DNA of 64,000 bases, taken from Legionellaceae bacterium (lineage in GTDB: Bacteria > Pseudomonadota > Gammaproteobacteria > Legionellales > Legionellaceae). The translations under genes were made by a program, and so were the position numbers. Of this stretch, positions 35,218 through 44,549 are shown one piece after another (position 1 is the first letter of the stretch; each line of letters starts with the position of its first letter). Under the pieces are notes generated by a model, which saw only the letters and a program-made list of their open reading frames with translations, did no database searches and had not been told where the DNA came from. The stretch spans positions 41,187 to 105,186 of the forward strand of contig JARGNP010000004.1 of the NCBI GenBank assembly GCA_029210265.1, read 5' to 3'.

Positions 35218-36429
35218 TTACAGGCTCGCTGTTAAGTCGAGACCGCTTTCATATTCATCTGTTTGTGTCGTTATGCTTTTCATGGTGGGTTTAGGTCGAC
35301 ATTGAAATATACCCGTTTGGCTTGCTAAGGCTTCTTCACTCGTGACTACTTCCGTGACGCGTGCATCTTTGTGGTGCTTCAGCTCAGCTTCTAGCTCTTG
35401 AATCCGGGTTTGTAGTTGTTGTTCGACTTGGCTTGCGGGAGCCGTGTCATGACCATTGAAGGCACGGAGCTCTGTTTGCAGTTGGGCTGATGATTCAGTA
35501 TGAATTTTATTGAGAAAACTATTTTTTGTCCATGGTATTAATATAAATAAAGCACTGTATGAAAGAACAACAAAAATACTGGGTGGAAAAATACATGAAA
35601 CGACGACGGTCACGGAAAGCGCAACCGCTGCGTATATTTTGACATCAAGTGTTTGACCTGTACGGTTTTTGCGGTTTTCTTGTCGGATGGCCGAGGCGGT
35701 GTTTGGTTCTGCTTGTTCTTCGGCCGAGGGTCGGTGATAAAAGCGGAGTGCGCCATCAGCAACAGCAACAAGGCTTGATGCTATAAAAAGTGCTGCCGAA
35801 ATAGGCGACATGCTTCCCACGACTGCGATGGCAACATAAGCTGAGAGGTTTAAGAGAGACGGTAATGTACTCACAAGCCATCGTTGTATGCGATGCTGGT
35901 ACGAATGATAAGTATCTTCATCGAGCGTTGTACGGGCTTGTCGGTAGATCGTATAAAACTGGTAACCGACCAACAGAAAAGGAGGTATGAAAGGGGCTAC
36001 ATGTATTAAAAGGGCTTCAAGAAGATCGCGTTGATGATGGTTTAATAAGAAAAAACTAGAAATAATGCCTGTTAATAACGTCGTGGAATACAGCGTTCCA
36101 GTCCAGTCAGCTTCCGGTTTTATTTTTTTCAGTTGATACCTAAAGTCAGCCAGATGTCCGTAGCCATAGCCGGCTTTGTTTAGGTTATCGATTAAGTCTA
36201 ATAAATTACTGGCATCGCTAATCGTTGCGGCTGCATCTTCTGGCACAGCGAGCTCATCTTGTAATTCTTTTTTTTGTTCGGGTGTAAATTCAGCATCTTG
36301 GTAGGCGGCAAATGCATGTTGCATTTGTCCGTTGTCCGTGAAAGCCGAACGTAATTGATGAGCGTTAATTTTGCCTTGAAGGTAGTCCATCAGAAGTTCG
36401 AATGGCTGGTTTGATGCTGTAGCAGGCAT
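35218..36429 (-). CDS. Unknown multi-helix membrane protein with coiled-coil tail
   Basis: A 403-aa protein. The soluble N-terminal part is about residues 1-110. About six hydrophobic helices follow between 110 and 300 (TLLTGIISSFFLL; AYVAIAVVGSMSPISAALFIAS; IYAAVALSVTVVVSCIFPPSIFVVL and others). A coiled-coil-like stretch (QVEQQLQTRIQELEAELKHHK, about 335-355) and a polar tail close it. No signal peptide. No family recognised; the mix of cytosolic coil and membrane bundle is seen in some effectors and in unrelated membrane organisers. Confidence 0.68.
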   Translation of the reverse strand: MPATASNQPFELLMDYLQGKINAHQLRSAFTDNGQMQHAFAAYQDAEFTPEQKKELQDELAVPEDAAATISDASNLLDLIDNLNKAGYGYGHLADFRYQLKKIKPEADWTGTLYSTTLLTGIISSFFLLNHHQRDLLEALLIHVAPFIPPFLLVGYQFYTIYRQARTTLDEDTYHSYQHRIQRWLVSTLPSLLNLSAYVAIAVVGSMSPISAALFIASSLVAVADGALRFYHRPSAEEQAEPNTASAIRQENRKNRTGQTLDVKIYAAVALSVTVVVSCIFPPSIFVVLSYSALFILIPWTKNSFLNKIHTESSAQLQTELRAFNGHDTAPASQVEQQLQTRIQELEAELKHHKDARVTEVVTSEEALASQTGIFQCRPKPTMKSITTQTDEYESGLDLTASL

Positions 36430-36520
36430 GTTGGCCCCAATTAATGCATATCAATGGGGCTATTATGTCAAAATATAACCAGAAGGTAAAGAGTTAACCG
36501 CTTATTCTACTTGTAATTTG

Positions 36521-36628
36521 TTATCGGGATGAGTCATCTTGCTCGTCGCGTAATTCAAACCAAAGTGCATTTAAAATTGCGAAGGTGCAGGCAAGCGCTG
36601 TGCCTAGAATCCATGAAAAATACCACAT
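36521..36628 (-). CDS. cydX: Cytochrome bd oxidase small subunit CydX
   Basis: A 35-aa single-helix protein beginning MWYFSWILG, the CydX/YbgT signature, followed by a hydrophobic helix, NALWFE and an acidic tail. It starts 12 bases after the cydB stop on the same strand. CydX is needed for stability of the bd oxidase in E. coli. Too short for ordinary gene calling; found by translating the gap. Confidence 0.92.
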   Translation of the reverse strand: MWYFSWILGTALACTFAILNALWFELRDEQDDSSR

Positions 36629-36640
36629 AGTTAAGAACTC

Positions 36641-37783
36641 CTAATAAGCTTCGGATGCGTTGTTGATGGTAGACGCCGTTATTTTGCCTCGTAATACACG
36701 ATAGCCCCAAGCGGTATAAGCCAGGATTATTGGAAAAAAAATACCGGTTGCAACCAGCATGATAAACAGCGTGAGCTGACTTGATGAGCTATCCCACACC
36801 ATCAAGCTTTGGCTCGGATGAGTGGATGATGGGAAGATAAATGGAAACATGCTCACGCCCACGGTTGCAATGATGGCGATAACAGACGTTGAACTTAAAA
36901 CAAACGCAAGACGGGCCCAACGAATGCAGCTTAATGCGGCTAAAAGCGGTAACGTAAGTCCCGTGAGCGGCACAGCCATTAAGGCGGGCCAGGTTGCGTA
37001 GTTCGCGAACCAGGCGTGTGTTTCACGTGCTACGTGTTTATACAGTGGGTTGGATGGGCCATCGTGCGGTATGGCTTTTGCGAGTGAGTAGCCGTCTATA
37101 TAGAGATAGAGCCACGCACCGCCAGCAGCAAAAAGTAAAACAACTAGAAATGCACAGGTTGATGCGGCTCTCTTAGCACGGCGCTGTATAAACCCTTCGG
37201 TTTTAACCACTAAGAAAAAAGCGCCGTGCATCGCAAGCATCAGTACAGATAATAGCCCGGCTAATATTCCAAAGGGATTGAGTAAATCAAAAAAACCGCC
37301 GGTATAAAAAGGACGAAGGCTTGTATCAAAATGAAATGGGAGACCTTGCAGAACATTGCCCATGGCGACACCGAAAATAAGCGCAGGTACAAAGCCGCCG
37401 AGAAACAAAGCCATATCCCAAGCAGAACGCCAGGTTGGATTGTTAACTTTTGAGCGATATTTAAAGCCCACGGGTCTTAAAATTAAAGCCAGTAAAACAA
37501 GCAACATGGCATAATAAAATCCCGAGAACGAGAGGGCATAGAGCGCGGGCCAGGCTGCGAAAATAGCACCACCACCAAGAATAAACCACACTTGATTGCC
37601 TTCCCAGGTTGGAGCAATGCTGTTAATTAAAATACGACGCTCCATTTGGGTGCGCGTTAAGAACGGGAGCCACATGGCGACACCAAGATCAAAACCGTCC
37701 ATGACGGCAAAGCCGATGAGTAGCACACCGAGTAAAATCCACCACATCATTCGTAAAGTTTCGTAATCAAAAGGTATGTTCAT
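36641..37783 (-). CDS. cydB: Cytochrome bd ubiquinol oxidase subunit II
   Basis: A 380-aa inner-membrane protein with about eight or nine helices. Family segments: MWWILLGVLLIGFAVMDGFDLG at the start and ENQVWFILGGGAIFAAWP (about 58-74). It pairs with CydA to reduce oxygen to water using ubiquinol. Overlaps cydA by four bases (ATGA). Confidence 0.97.
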   Translation of the reverse strand: MNIPFDYETLRMMWWILLGVLLIGFAVMDGFDLGVAMWLPFLTRTQMERRILINSIAPTWEGNQVWFILGGGAIFAAWPALYALSFSGFYYAMLLVLLALILRPVGFKYRSKVNNPTWRSAWDMALFLGGFVPALIFGVAMGNVLQGLPFHFDTSLRPFYTGGFFDLLNPFGILAGLLSVLMLAMHGAFFLVVKTEGFIQRRAKRAASTCAFLVVLLFAAGGAWLYLYIDGYSLAKAIPHDGPSNPLYKHVARETHAWFANYATWPALMAVPLTGLTLPLLAALSCIRWARLAFVLSSTSVIAIIATVGVSMFPFIFPSSTHPSQSLMVWDSSSSQLTLFIMLVATGIFFPIILAYTAWGYRVLRGKITASTINNASEAY

Positions 37784-39324
37784 GATTGTGACGCCTCGTG
37801 TGAGATAGCCGCGGGGCCGCGACGAATGTATTTAATCATCAAATAAATTTCGATGACGGCAAGCACAGAATAAAACGTGACGAAGCTTGCAAGCGACGTG
37901 AGGACTTGCCCTGCTGTGACGGAGGACGTTGCCATCGCGGTGGGTAGCACGCCTTGAACAACCCAAGGTTGGCGGCCATATTCGGCAACAACCCAGCCCA
38001 GTTCTGCGGCAACCCACGGCAGGGGCAAGGCAAGGCAGGCAAGGCGTAAGAACCAGCGTTGGCTATATAACGTTTGTTTAATAGATAAATAAAAACCAGT
38101 AGCAAACAAGAAGATAAAAAATAACCCGCAGCCGACCATGACTCTAAACGAAAAGAAGAGTGGCGCAACACGTGGTTTAAGTGATTCAGCTGCTTGGGTA
38201 ATTTGTGCTTCTGTCGCATCAGATACGTTTTCAGTGTAGCGCTTAAGCAGCAGACCGTATCCTAGATCTTTTTGATGCGCTTGAAACTCGGCATGCGCGG
38301 CTTCATCGTTTCTATCCTGTTGAAGCCGTGTTAACGCGTCATAGGCGAGCATGCCCTCACGAATACGGTCTTTGCTTTCTTCTATGAGTTCAGAAATGCC
38401 CGTAAGCGGCTCGTTGAAAGAGCGTGTGGCTATAAGGCCTAGCGCATAAGGTAGCTTAATCGCATGATCCGTTGTTTGGGTTGCTTCATTCGGCATACCT
38501 ATTAGGGTGAGGCTTGCTGGTGCTTTTTCGGTATGCCACATGGCCTCCATGGCGGCAACTTTCATTTTTTGATTGCTGTTGGCGAGATGACCGCTCTCAT
38601 CACCAAGTACGACCACGGATAAAGACGAAGCTAACCCGAATGCAATGGCGACCGTCATGGAGCGTTTGGCCAGTGCTTCGTGGCGTTTGTTAAGTAGAAA
38701 ATAAGCACTGATAGATAGCACAAACACAGCACCGGTGACGTAGCCAGCACTGAGCGTATGCACAAATTTAGCTTGCGCGACGGGGTTAAAAATAATGTCA
38801 GCAAAATTGGTGACTTCCATGCGCATGGTTTCATAATCAAAATACGCGCCGACCGGGTTTTGCATCCAACCGTTAGCAATCAGAATCCATAGGGCAGAGA
38901 AGTTGCTGGCAAGGGCGAGTAACCAGGTGCAAGCTAAATGCGCACGCGCTGTAAGCTTATCCCAGCCAAAGAAAAATAGGCCAACAAACGTGGCTTCTAG
39001 AAAGAAAGCCATGAGGCCTTCGATGGCAAGGGGCGCGCCAAACACATCGCCTACATAGTGGGAGTAATAGGCCCAGTTGGTTCCAAACTGGAACTCCATA
39101 GTCAGGCCCGTGGCGACGCCCAATACAAAATTAATACCGAATAATAGGCCCCAGTATTTAACCATATCACGCCAAATGGTCTTACCTGTCATGACAAAAA
39201 CGGTTTCCATGATGCCGATAAGAATTGAAAGGCCCAGCGTGAGTGGGACAAATAAAAAGTGATAGAGTGCGGTGAGTGCAAACTGAAGACGAGATAGGTC
39301 GACCACGTCGGTGCCAGGAATCAT
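37780..39324 (-). CDS. cydA: Cytochrome bd ubiquinol oxidase subunit I
   Basis: A 514-aa subunit that carries the three haems. Ligand candidates: H22 in ALYHFLFVP (as E. coli H19), the His in FVHTLSAGY (as H186) and the Met in FRVMVGCG (as M393). The periplasmic loop after GDESGHLANSNQKMK is of the long Q-loop (E. coli) type. It is preceded by cydP with a four-base overlap. Confidence 0.97.
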   Translation of the reverse strand: MIPGTDVVDLSRLQFALTALYHFLFVPLTLGLSILIGIMETVFVMTGKTIWRDMVKYWGLLFGINFVLGVATGLTMEFQFGTNWAYYSHYVGDVFGAPLAIEGLMAFFLEATFVGLFFFGWDKLTARAHLACTWLLALASNFSALWILIANGWMQNPVGAYFDYETMRMEVTNFADIIFNPVAQAKFVHTLSAGYVTGAVFVLSISAYFLLNKRHEALAKRSMTVAIAFGLASSLSVVVLGDESGHLANSNQKMKVAAMEAMWHTEKAPASLTLIGMPNEATQTTDHAIKLPYALGLIATRSFNEPLTGISELIEESKDRIREGMLAYDALTRLQQDRNDEAAHAEFQAHQKDLGYGLLLKRYTENVSDATEAQITQAAESLKPRVAPLFFSFRVMVGCGLFFIFLFATGFYLSIKQTLYSQRWFLRLACLALPLPWVAAELGWVVAEYGRQPWVVQGVLPTAMATSSVTAGQVLTSLASFVTFYSVLAVIEIYLMIKYIRRGPAAISHEASQS

Positions 39325-39518
39325 GATATTACCTCAAGGTGAGAAGATGTTGGTGTAGAAATACTAGGTCCAAGTAGCCACGTGGGGCCATTGACTATAA
39401 TTTTTTCCGTGCCTCGCAAACAAAAAAACCATAATAAGATGAGTAGCAAGCATTTGATGGCGAGTGTTCGTCGAATATCGCGTGCTGCAGATGTGGTTTT
39501 GACTGTTGTTTTGAGCAT
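39321..39518 (-). CDS. cydP: Putative cytochrome oxidase small subunit CydP
   Basis: A 65-aa protein with one membrane helix (LAIKCLLLILLWFFCLRG, about 19-36), preceded by a basic stretch with RRTLAIK. This layout directly before cydA is that of the CydP family of gammaproteobacteria. It overlaps cydA by ATGA. Start at ATG 39518. It may be an assembly or structural subunit; the assignment rests on position and general pattern. Confidence 0.72.
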   Translation of the reverse strand: MLKTTVKTTSAARDIRRTLAIKCLLLILLWFFCLRGTEKIIVNGPTWLLGPSISTPTSSHLEVIS

Positions 39519-39605
39519 CAAAAAGAGCCGGTGTGAGCGGTGCGTATTATAATATACTGCGTACGGTTACAACTCAAAGTTTTTCGGAAGGTGTTGTCAA
39601 AAATC

Positions 39606-39635
39606 TTGCGTTTTTTTTTGATTTTTATTTATAGT
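39606..39635 (+). promoter_or_regulatory. Promoter candidate upstream of the 57-aa gene
   Basis: TTGCGT (39606-39611), 18-base T-rich spacer, TATAGT (39630-39635), then TAGG. Close to the promoter at 6898-6925 in both boxes and in the flanks (TTGCGTTTT and TATAGTTAGG). Confidence 0.5.
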
Positions 39636-39691
39636 TAGGTATGTTGAGAAAATAACAAATAAGATTAACATGTGGTTGATGGGATCATTCA

Positions 39692-39709
39692 CCTGCCTGC
39701 CTGCCTGCC
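39692..39709 (+). repeat. CCTG tetranucleotide repeat
   Basis: Four and a half tandem CCTG units in the leader of the 57-aa gene, followed by a hairpin (CGCTCG at 39716-39721, CGAGCG at 39726-39731, loop GCTT) that ends nine bases before its ribosome site. Confidence 0.85.
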
Positions 39710-39753
39710 ACTCGCCGCTCGGCTTCGAGCGTTTACACCAGGAGAAATTTACC

Positions 39754-39927
39754 ATGACCAATCACACGCATGACGTACATGATATGCGTTCACTGAGTGC
39801 TGAGCCGTTACCCAAACATACAAATAAAGCTTATGAGCCCCCTGCGCTTATTCGTCTTCAAGATTCTGAGCCAGAAGGCGGGAGCTTGAATGTCCCTGAA
39901 GCGAGTACGGGCTTGTTAGAGTCTTAA
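39754..39927 (+). CDS. 57-aa peptide, possible precursor or small exported protein
   Basis: MTNHTHDVHD... , 57 aa, with AGGAG nine bases before the ATG. The centre has KAYEPPALIRLQ, reminiscent of the YxxPxL leader motif in RRE-recognised peptide precursors (lasso and related), followed by a Gly/Ser/Glu-rich tail, EGGSLNVPEASTGLLES. No processing enzyme gene adjoins it. The next gene has a similar ribosome-site context (ACCAGGAGAAA in both), and the two lie 39 bases apart, so they may be co-transcribed. Could equally be an ordinary small protein. Confidence 0.55.
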   Translation: MTNHTHDVHDMRSLSAEPLPKHTNKAYEPPALIRLQDSEPEGGSLNVPEASTGLLES

Positions 39928-39966
39928 GGTCATGACGTAAAGTTATACTTATACCAGGAGAAAATG

Positions 39967-40992
39967 ATGACAGGAGTCATGGTCAAATCACGTCAATCAA
40001 GTGCGTTGCTTATTGTTTTAGTCGCACTAGGCTTATTGCCAACGTTAGGTTTTTCAGCACCAAAAGCTATTACAACACAGGATTTATTCATGAAGATATC
40101 GCCGACAGAGCCTTGGTATAAAGGTATATTAACGGCGACAAAAACGGTTAATTTCCAGCAATCTGCGAGTGGGGGAACCGATGCGACAGCGGTTTCCAAA
40201 GTACAGCTGGGCTATTTTACTTCGGCTGATTGCACCGGTGCGCTAGCCGGTGATGGCTTTTATAACACACCTAATGGTACCTCTTATACCATCAGTGTTG
40301 GCGCGGCGTTTGGATTGGTTGCAGCATCCACCTGGATTGTCGGCGGTACTCAATTAAATATTGCTGATATGACGGCCATCAATTCTGTTGCCATCACTTT
40401 AAAAAGCACAAACGATGATGTACCGCAGTCAGATTTTTCAAGCAGTAGTTTTGCGTGTGTCGCGGTCACCTGTGCGAGTGATGCATGTACCTCAGCTGCA
40501 GGAACCCAGAATTTTGAGTTAAAAACAACGGCGGCCGTAGGTGACCCAGCGGATGGAGGGGTGATTGCGGATACAGGCGGGCTCATCGCGACGGCAGCTG
40601 ATGATAGTGCAGGTATTGTATGGGGCGGTTCTGGCACAGCCATTGGTGCAACGGCACAAAGTGATACAGATGGTGCCACGAATACTACCGCGATTGTGGG
40701 CGCCTTAGGTGCGGGAGTTTATGGTGCACAATTATGTAATGACCTCTCTATCACTGGCGGCTACACCAGCGATTGGTTTTTTCCAGCCATAGATCAGCTG
40801 AATACGCTCTACACGAACCGTGTGGCCATCGGTGGTTTTGCTGTTGACAATTACTGGAGTTCTACCGAGCTTTCCAGCGGTCCAGCATTCAACGCTTGGA
40901 ACCGGTTTTTCAGCAATAGCAGCGCCGGGCCTGTCAGTAAAAATAAGGGTGGCTCTTTTCGCGTGAGGTGTGTTCGGGCTTTTACGCCTTAA
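39967..40992 (+). CDS. Secreted protein with C-terminal DUF1566-like domain
   Basis: A 341-aa protein with a signal peptide (cleavage near GFSA-PKA). The middle (about 35-190) is Ser/Thr/Ala-rich with Cys pairs. The last 80 residues match the DUF1566 pattern: TSDWFFPAIDQLNTLY, FAVDNYWSSTE, AWNRFF, and FRVRCVRAF. The start ATG 39967 is six bases after GGAG; ATG 39964 also possible. The domain is shared with the gene at 33111-33860. A surface or periplasmic binding role is inferred from the family. Confidence 0.8.
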   Translation: MTGVMVKSRQSSALLIVLVALGLLPTLGFSAPKAITTQDLFMKISPTEPWYKGILTATKTVNFQQSASGGTDATAVSKVQLGYFTSADCTGALAGDGFYNTPNGTSYTISVGAAFGLVAASTWIVGGTQLNIADMTAINSVAITLKSTNDDVPQSDFSSSSFACVAVTCASDACTSAAGTQNFELKTTAAVGDPADGGVIADTGGLIATAADDSAGIVWGGSGTAIGATAQSDTDGATNTTAIVGALGAGVYGAQLCNDLSITGGYTSDWFFPAIDQLNTLYTNRVAIGGFAVDNYWSSTELSSGPAFNAWNRFFSNSSAGPVSKNKGGSFRVRCVRAFTP

Positions 40993-41067
40993 GCTAGCTC
41001 GATTTTTGTGCGTGATTCAGATACAATCAGGCCATTGCTTTGGCTTAAGAATTAATTGTGGTGAATT

Positions 41068-41688
41068 ATGGCGCGTTCAAAGAGTAGTCATCAATGGCTT
41101 CGAGAGCATTTTAGTGATGAATATGTAAAACAAGCCCAGCGTGATGGGTATAGAAGTCGTGCTGTATATAAACTAAAAGAATTGGATGAAAAAAAGAAGT
41201 TGCTGCGTCCTGGTATGGCCGTGATTGATTTAGGTGCAGCGCCTGGTGGTTGGACGCAGTATCTGGTTGAAAAGCTTCAAGGCCAAGGTAAAATTATTGC
41301 GCTTGATATCTTACCGATGGATGCGTTGCCAGGGGTTGATGTGATTCAAGGTGATTTTCATGATGATCATGTATTAGCTGAACTCATGACGTATGTGCCC
41401 GAGGGTGGAGTAGATTTATTGCTGTCTGATATGGCACCTAATATGAGTGGCAATATATCTGTTGATATTCCATCGGCGATGGCGCTTGTTGAAATTGGAT
41501 TTGATTTAGCTTCGAGTGTGCTCAAGCCTGGCGGTAATTTACTGATGAAAGTGTTCCATGGTGAAGGCTTTGATGAGCTCCTAAAATTGGCGCGTACGCA
41601 GTTCGACAGCGTGATGGTTCGAAAGCCGGCCGCGTCGCGACCACGTTCACGTGAGACCTATCTATTGGCGAAAGGTTATAAATTGTAG
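41068..41688 (+). CDS. rlmE: 23S rRNA (uridine2552-2'-O)-methyltransferase
   Basis: A 206-aa RlmE (FtsJ/RrmJ), which methylates U2552 in 23S rRNA. SAM-binding motif [15 protein letters not shown] (about 49-63); the K-D-K-E catalytic set is provided by RSRAVYKL (K), [10 protein letters not shown] (D), [10 protein letters not shown] (K) and [10 protein letters not shown] (E). It precedes ftsH as in most gammaproteobacteria. Confidence 0.97.
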   Translation: MARSKSSHQWLREHFSDEYVKQAQRDGYRSRAVYKLKELDEKKKLLRPGMAVIDLGAAPGGWTQYLVEKLQGQGKIIALDILPMDALPGVDVIQGDFHDDHVLAELMTYVPEGGVDLLLSDMAPNMSGNISVDIPSAMALVEIGFDLASSVLKPGGNLLMKVFHGEGFDELLKLARTQFDSVMVRKPAASRPRSRETYLLAKGYKL

Positions 41689-41743
41689 TACCTTTACTGA
41701 TTCACCCTTCGTTGTTTAGTCACGTCAAAAAGAGGCTACTATT

Positions 41744-43717
41744 TTGAATGACATGGTAAAAAATTTATTTTTATGGCTTATTATTGCTATTGTTCTGGTT
41801 TCGGTCTTCAGTAATTTTGGTCCGCAGCACGCGGGCACACAAAAAATTACGTACAGTCAATTTTTAAAAGAAATTGATCAGGGCGCTGTTGCCTCGGTAT
41901 CGGTTGAAGATGATCGTATTATTCGAGGCGTAAGTAAAAACAACCATCCTTTTGTGACGTATCAGCCGATGCCTGATAAAGCGTTGCTTGGTGAGTTATT
42001 AAAAAATAATGTGGATGTCAGCGGCCAAGAAAAACAGCAAGAAAGCTTTTTATTACATTTGTTTGTTAATTGGTTCCCCATGCTTTTACTTATTGGCGTG
42101 TGGGTTTTCTTCATGCGTCAGATGCAAGGTGGCGGCGGAGGCGGTGGCCGAGGCGCGATGTCGTTTGGGCGTTCACGGGCTCGGTTGCTCGGTGAAGACC
42201 AGGTTAAAATCACGTTTGCTGATGTGGCGGGTGTGGATGAAGCCAAAGACGAAGTTAAAGAATTGGTGGATTTTCTTAAAGATCCAACCAAATTTCAAAA
42301 TTTAGGCGGGCGTATCCCTCGTGGTGTGTTGTTGGTCGGGTCACCAGGAACAGGTAAAACATTGCTTGCTAAAGCAGTTGCCGGTGAGGCAAAAGTGCCT
42401 TTCTTTACGATATCGGGTTCTGATTTTGTTGAAATGTTTGTGGGTGTGGGTGCGTCACGCGTACGAGACATGTTTGAGCAAGCAAAAAAACAAGCGCCGT
42501 GTATTATCTTTATTGATGAGATTGATGCCGTCGGTCGTCATCGTGGCGCGGGCCTTGGCGGTGGGCATGACGAGCGTGAGCAAACCTTGAATCAGCTTTT
42601 GGTTGAAATGGATGGTTTTGAAGGTAATGACGGCGTGATTGTGATTGCTGCAACGAATAGACCCGATGTGCTTGATCCCGCATTGTTAAGACCGGGGCGT
42701 TTTGATCGGCAAGTGGTTGTGCCGTTACCTGATATTCGGGGGCGTGAACAAATTCTGCGTGTGCATTTAACTAAAGTTCCTGCTGAAGCAAGTTTAGATA
42801 TTTTGGCCATTGCACGTGGAACACCCGGATTTTCAGGGGCTGATTTAGCAAACTTAGTGAATGAGGCAGCGTTGTTTGCTGCGCGTTCGAATAAACGCAA
42901 AGTCAGTATGCAAGATCTTGATAAAGCCAAAGATAAAATCATGATGGGTGCCGAGCGACGCACCATGGTGATGGATGAGTCGGAACGAAAACTAACCGCG
43001 TTTCATGAAGCGGGTCATGCGTTAGTGGGGCTGATTGTGCCGGATCATGATCCTGTTTATAAAGTCACGATTATTCCGCGAGGACGCGCGCTTGGTGTAA
43101 CGATGTTTTTGCCAGAACAAGATCGTTACAGCCATAGTCGACAGCGTCTAGAAAGTCAGTTGGCAAGTTTGTTTGGCGGTCGTGTGGCCGAAGAGCTGGT
43201 GTTTGGTGCAGAGCATGTTACCACCGGAGCATCCAACGATATTATGCGTGCGACAGAACTGGCGCGTAAAATGGTGACCAGCTGGGGTCTGTCGAAGCTT
43301 GGTCCTATGACGTTTGGTGAAGAAGAAGGCGAGGTGTTTCTCGGGCGTTCTATGTCACAAAATAAAGAAATTTCAGATAAAACAGCACAAGCAATTGATG
43401 CTGAGGTTTTTGCAATTATTAATCGAAATTATAAGCATGCCGAAAAAATTATATCTAAACATCGCGATAAATTGGATAGAATGGCTGAAGGTTTGCTTAA
43501 ATACGAAACGATTGATGCGAAGCAAATCGAAGAGGTGATGAATGGACAGGAAGCATCGGCCCCCGACGGTTGGGAAGCCTTGAGCGCTCCACCAGTGCAA
43601 GCTGATTCGGATGATACGCCTAAGCCTGAAAAGAAAAAACGCCGTACGCGTACAACCAAGCCCGCTGAAAATGGTGAAGATAATGCAGGTGACCCACCGA
43701 ACGAGGCATCTGAATAA
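41744..43717 (+). CDS. ftsH: ATP-dependent zinc metalloprotease
   Basis: A 657-aa membrane AAA protease. Two membrane helices (about 7-24 and 103-121), Walker A GSPGTGKT near 200, Walker B IIFIDEID, second region of homology [17 protein letters not shown], and the zinc site HEAGH at 421-425. The TTG at 41744 fits the ribosome site AGAGG eight bases upstream; the ATG at 41753 is 17 bases away. It degrades LpxC and misassembled membrane proteins in E. coli, which ties it to lipid A balance. The C-terminal 40 residues are charged and low-complexity. Confidence 0.97.
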   Translation: MNDMVKNLFLWLIIAIVLVSVFSNFGPQHAGTQKITYSQFLKEIDQGAVASVSVEDDRIIRGVSKNNHPFVTYQPMPDKALLGELLKNNVDVSGQEKQQESFLLHLFVNWFPMLLLIGVWVFFMRQMQGGGGGGGRGAMSFGRSRARLLGEDQVKITFADVAGVDEAKDEVKELVDFLKDPTKFQNLGGRIPRGVLLVGSPGTGKTLLAKAVAGEAKVPFFTISGSDFVEMFVGVGASRVRDMFEQAKKQAPCIIFIDEIDAVGRHRGAGLGGGHDEREQTLNQLLVEMDGFEGNDGVIVIAATNRPDVLDPALLRPGRFDRQVVVPLPDIRGREQILRVHLTKVPAEASLDILAIARGTPGFSGADLANLVNEAALFAARSNKRKVSMQDLDKAKDKIMMGAERRTMVMDESERKLTAFHEAGHALVGLIVPDHDPVYKVTIIPRGRALGVTMFLPEQDRYSHSRQRLESQLASLFGGRVAEELVFGAEHVTTGASNDIMRATELARKMVTSWGLSKLGPMTFGEEEGEVFLGRSMSQNKEISDKTAQAIDAEVFAIINRNYKHAEKIISKHRDKLDRMAEGLLKYETIDAKQIEEVMNGQEASAPDGWEALSAPPVQADSDDTPKPEKKKRRTRTTKPAENGEDNAGDPPNEASE

Positions 43718-43793
43718 ATACGAAGATAAATCTTCTCTTGTCCCGCGGGAGAGAGGGCTTTTCAGGCGTATACGTGTAAATAAAAAGCATGAC

Positions 43794-43821
43794 TTGACAA
43801 TGCATATCTATCTTCTATAAG
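43794..43821 (+). promoter_or_regulatory. Strong promoter of the tandem barrel genes
   Basis: Perfect TTGACA (43794-43799), 16-base spacer, TATAAG (43816-43821). GGAGG at 43853-43857 is five bases before the ATG at 43863. Confidence 0.75.
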
Positions 43822-43862
43822 TTGAATGGGTTCTTTTAATTTTCATCCCGCTGGAGGGACCC

Positions 43863-44525
43863 ATGCATATCAAACCTACGCGTTTAGCACTTGGTTGCTG
43901 TTTATCGTTGACATCATTGACATCGTTTGCAGGAAGCATGGGCGCGGCACCACCTCCCCCGGTTGTTGATGACTGTCCTTGGACCATCACAGGAAGCTTG
44001 GGCTATGCCGGTTTGAATGGTTCTGATGGGGGGCAAGGTCAATCAGGTGTCGGTCGTCTTGGTATCGGTAAAACGTTCCGTGATTATGGGCGCTCAAGCC
44101 TTGGTTTCGAAATTGGGGTCCAGAATGGTACAACGATGCAATTGTTTCTGCCCGAAGCAACACAAGATATCTTAGGTGGCGTACCGGTTACGGTTACGGT
44201 GAAGCCATTGCTTGATTTGCTGGCTACCTGGCGATTTACGCCTTTATCAACTACGGCGATGTTTGGTGATGTTAAACTCGGTGCGGCGTATCGTCGAATG
44301 GATGCTATCGGCAGACAAACGGTGAATAATAAATCACAATTTGCAGGTGAGGTGCAAGCCGGTCTAGGTATGCCGATTACAGACGTGGCAACGTTGAGTT
44401 TGCTCTATCAAGGTATTTATGGCGCTGATATTAACTTCAAGGCTAATGCAGAGACAGCAACGGGACTGATTGGAAATATTCCCGTTCAAAATGGTGTGCT
44501 CTTGAGTTTAAACATTGCGCTTTAA
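43863..44525 (+). CDS. Small outer-membrane beta-barrel protein, tandem copy 1
   Basis: A 220-aa protein with signal peptide (cleavage near SFA-GSM). The mature chain is Gly/Thr-rich with alternating hydrophobic strands, consistent with an eight-stranded barrel. Shared with the next gene: GGVPVTVTVKPLLDLLAT, LGAAYRRM, TVNNKSQFA and the C-terminal NIPVQNGVLLSL. Mature N-terminus GSMGAAPPPP resembles the gene at 46-879. It is inserted between ftsH and folP, which are usually adjacent, and has its own strong promoter. Confidence 0.78.
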   Translation: MHIKPTRLALGCCLSLTSLTSFAGSMGAAPPPPVVDDCPWTITGSLGYAGLNGSDGGQGQSGVGRLGIGKTFRDYGRSSLGFEIGVQNGTTMQLFLPEATQDILGGVPVTVTVKPLLDLLATWRFTPLSTTAMFGDVKLGAAYRRMDAIGRQTVNNKSQFAGEVQAGLGMPITDVATLSLLYQGIYGADINFKANAETATGLIGNIPVQNGVLLSLNIAL

Positions 44526-44549
44526 TAAAGTATAACGCAGGAGATGCAT

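Noticed and set aside
43730..43760. GC-rich palindrome TCCCGCGGGA after ftsH as terminator
   Set aside because: The stem is imperfect outside the core and is not followed by a T run; readthrough cannot be excluded either way.
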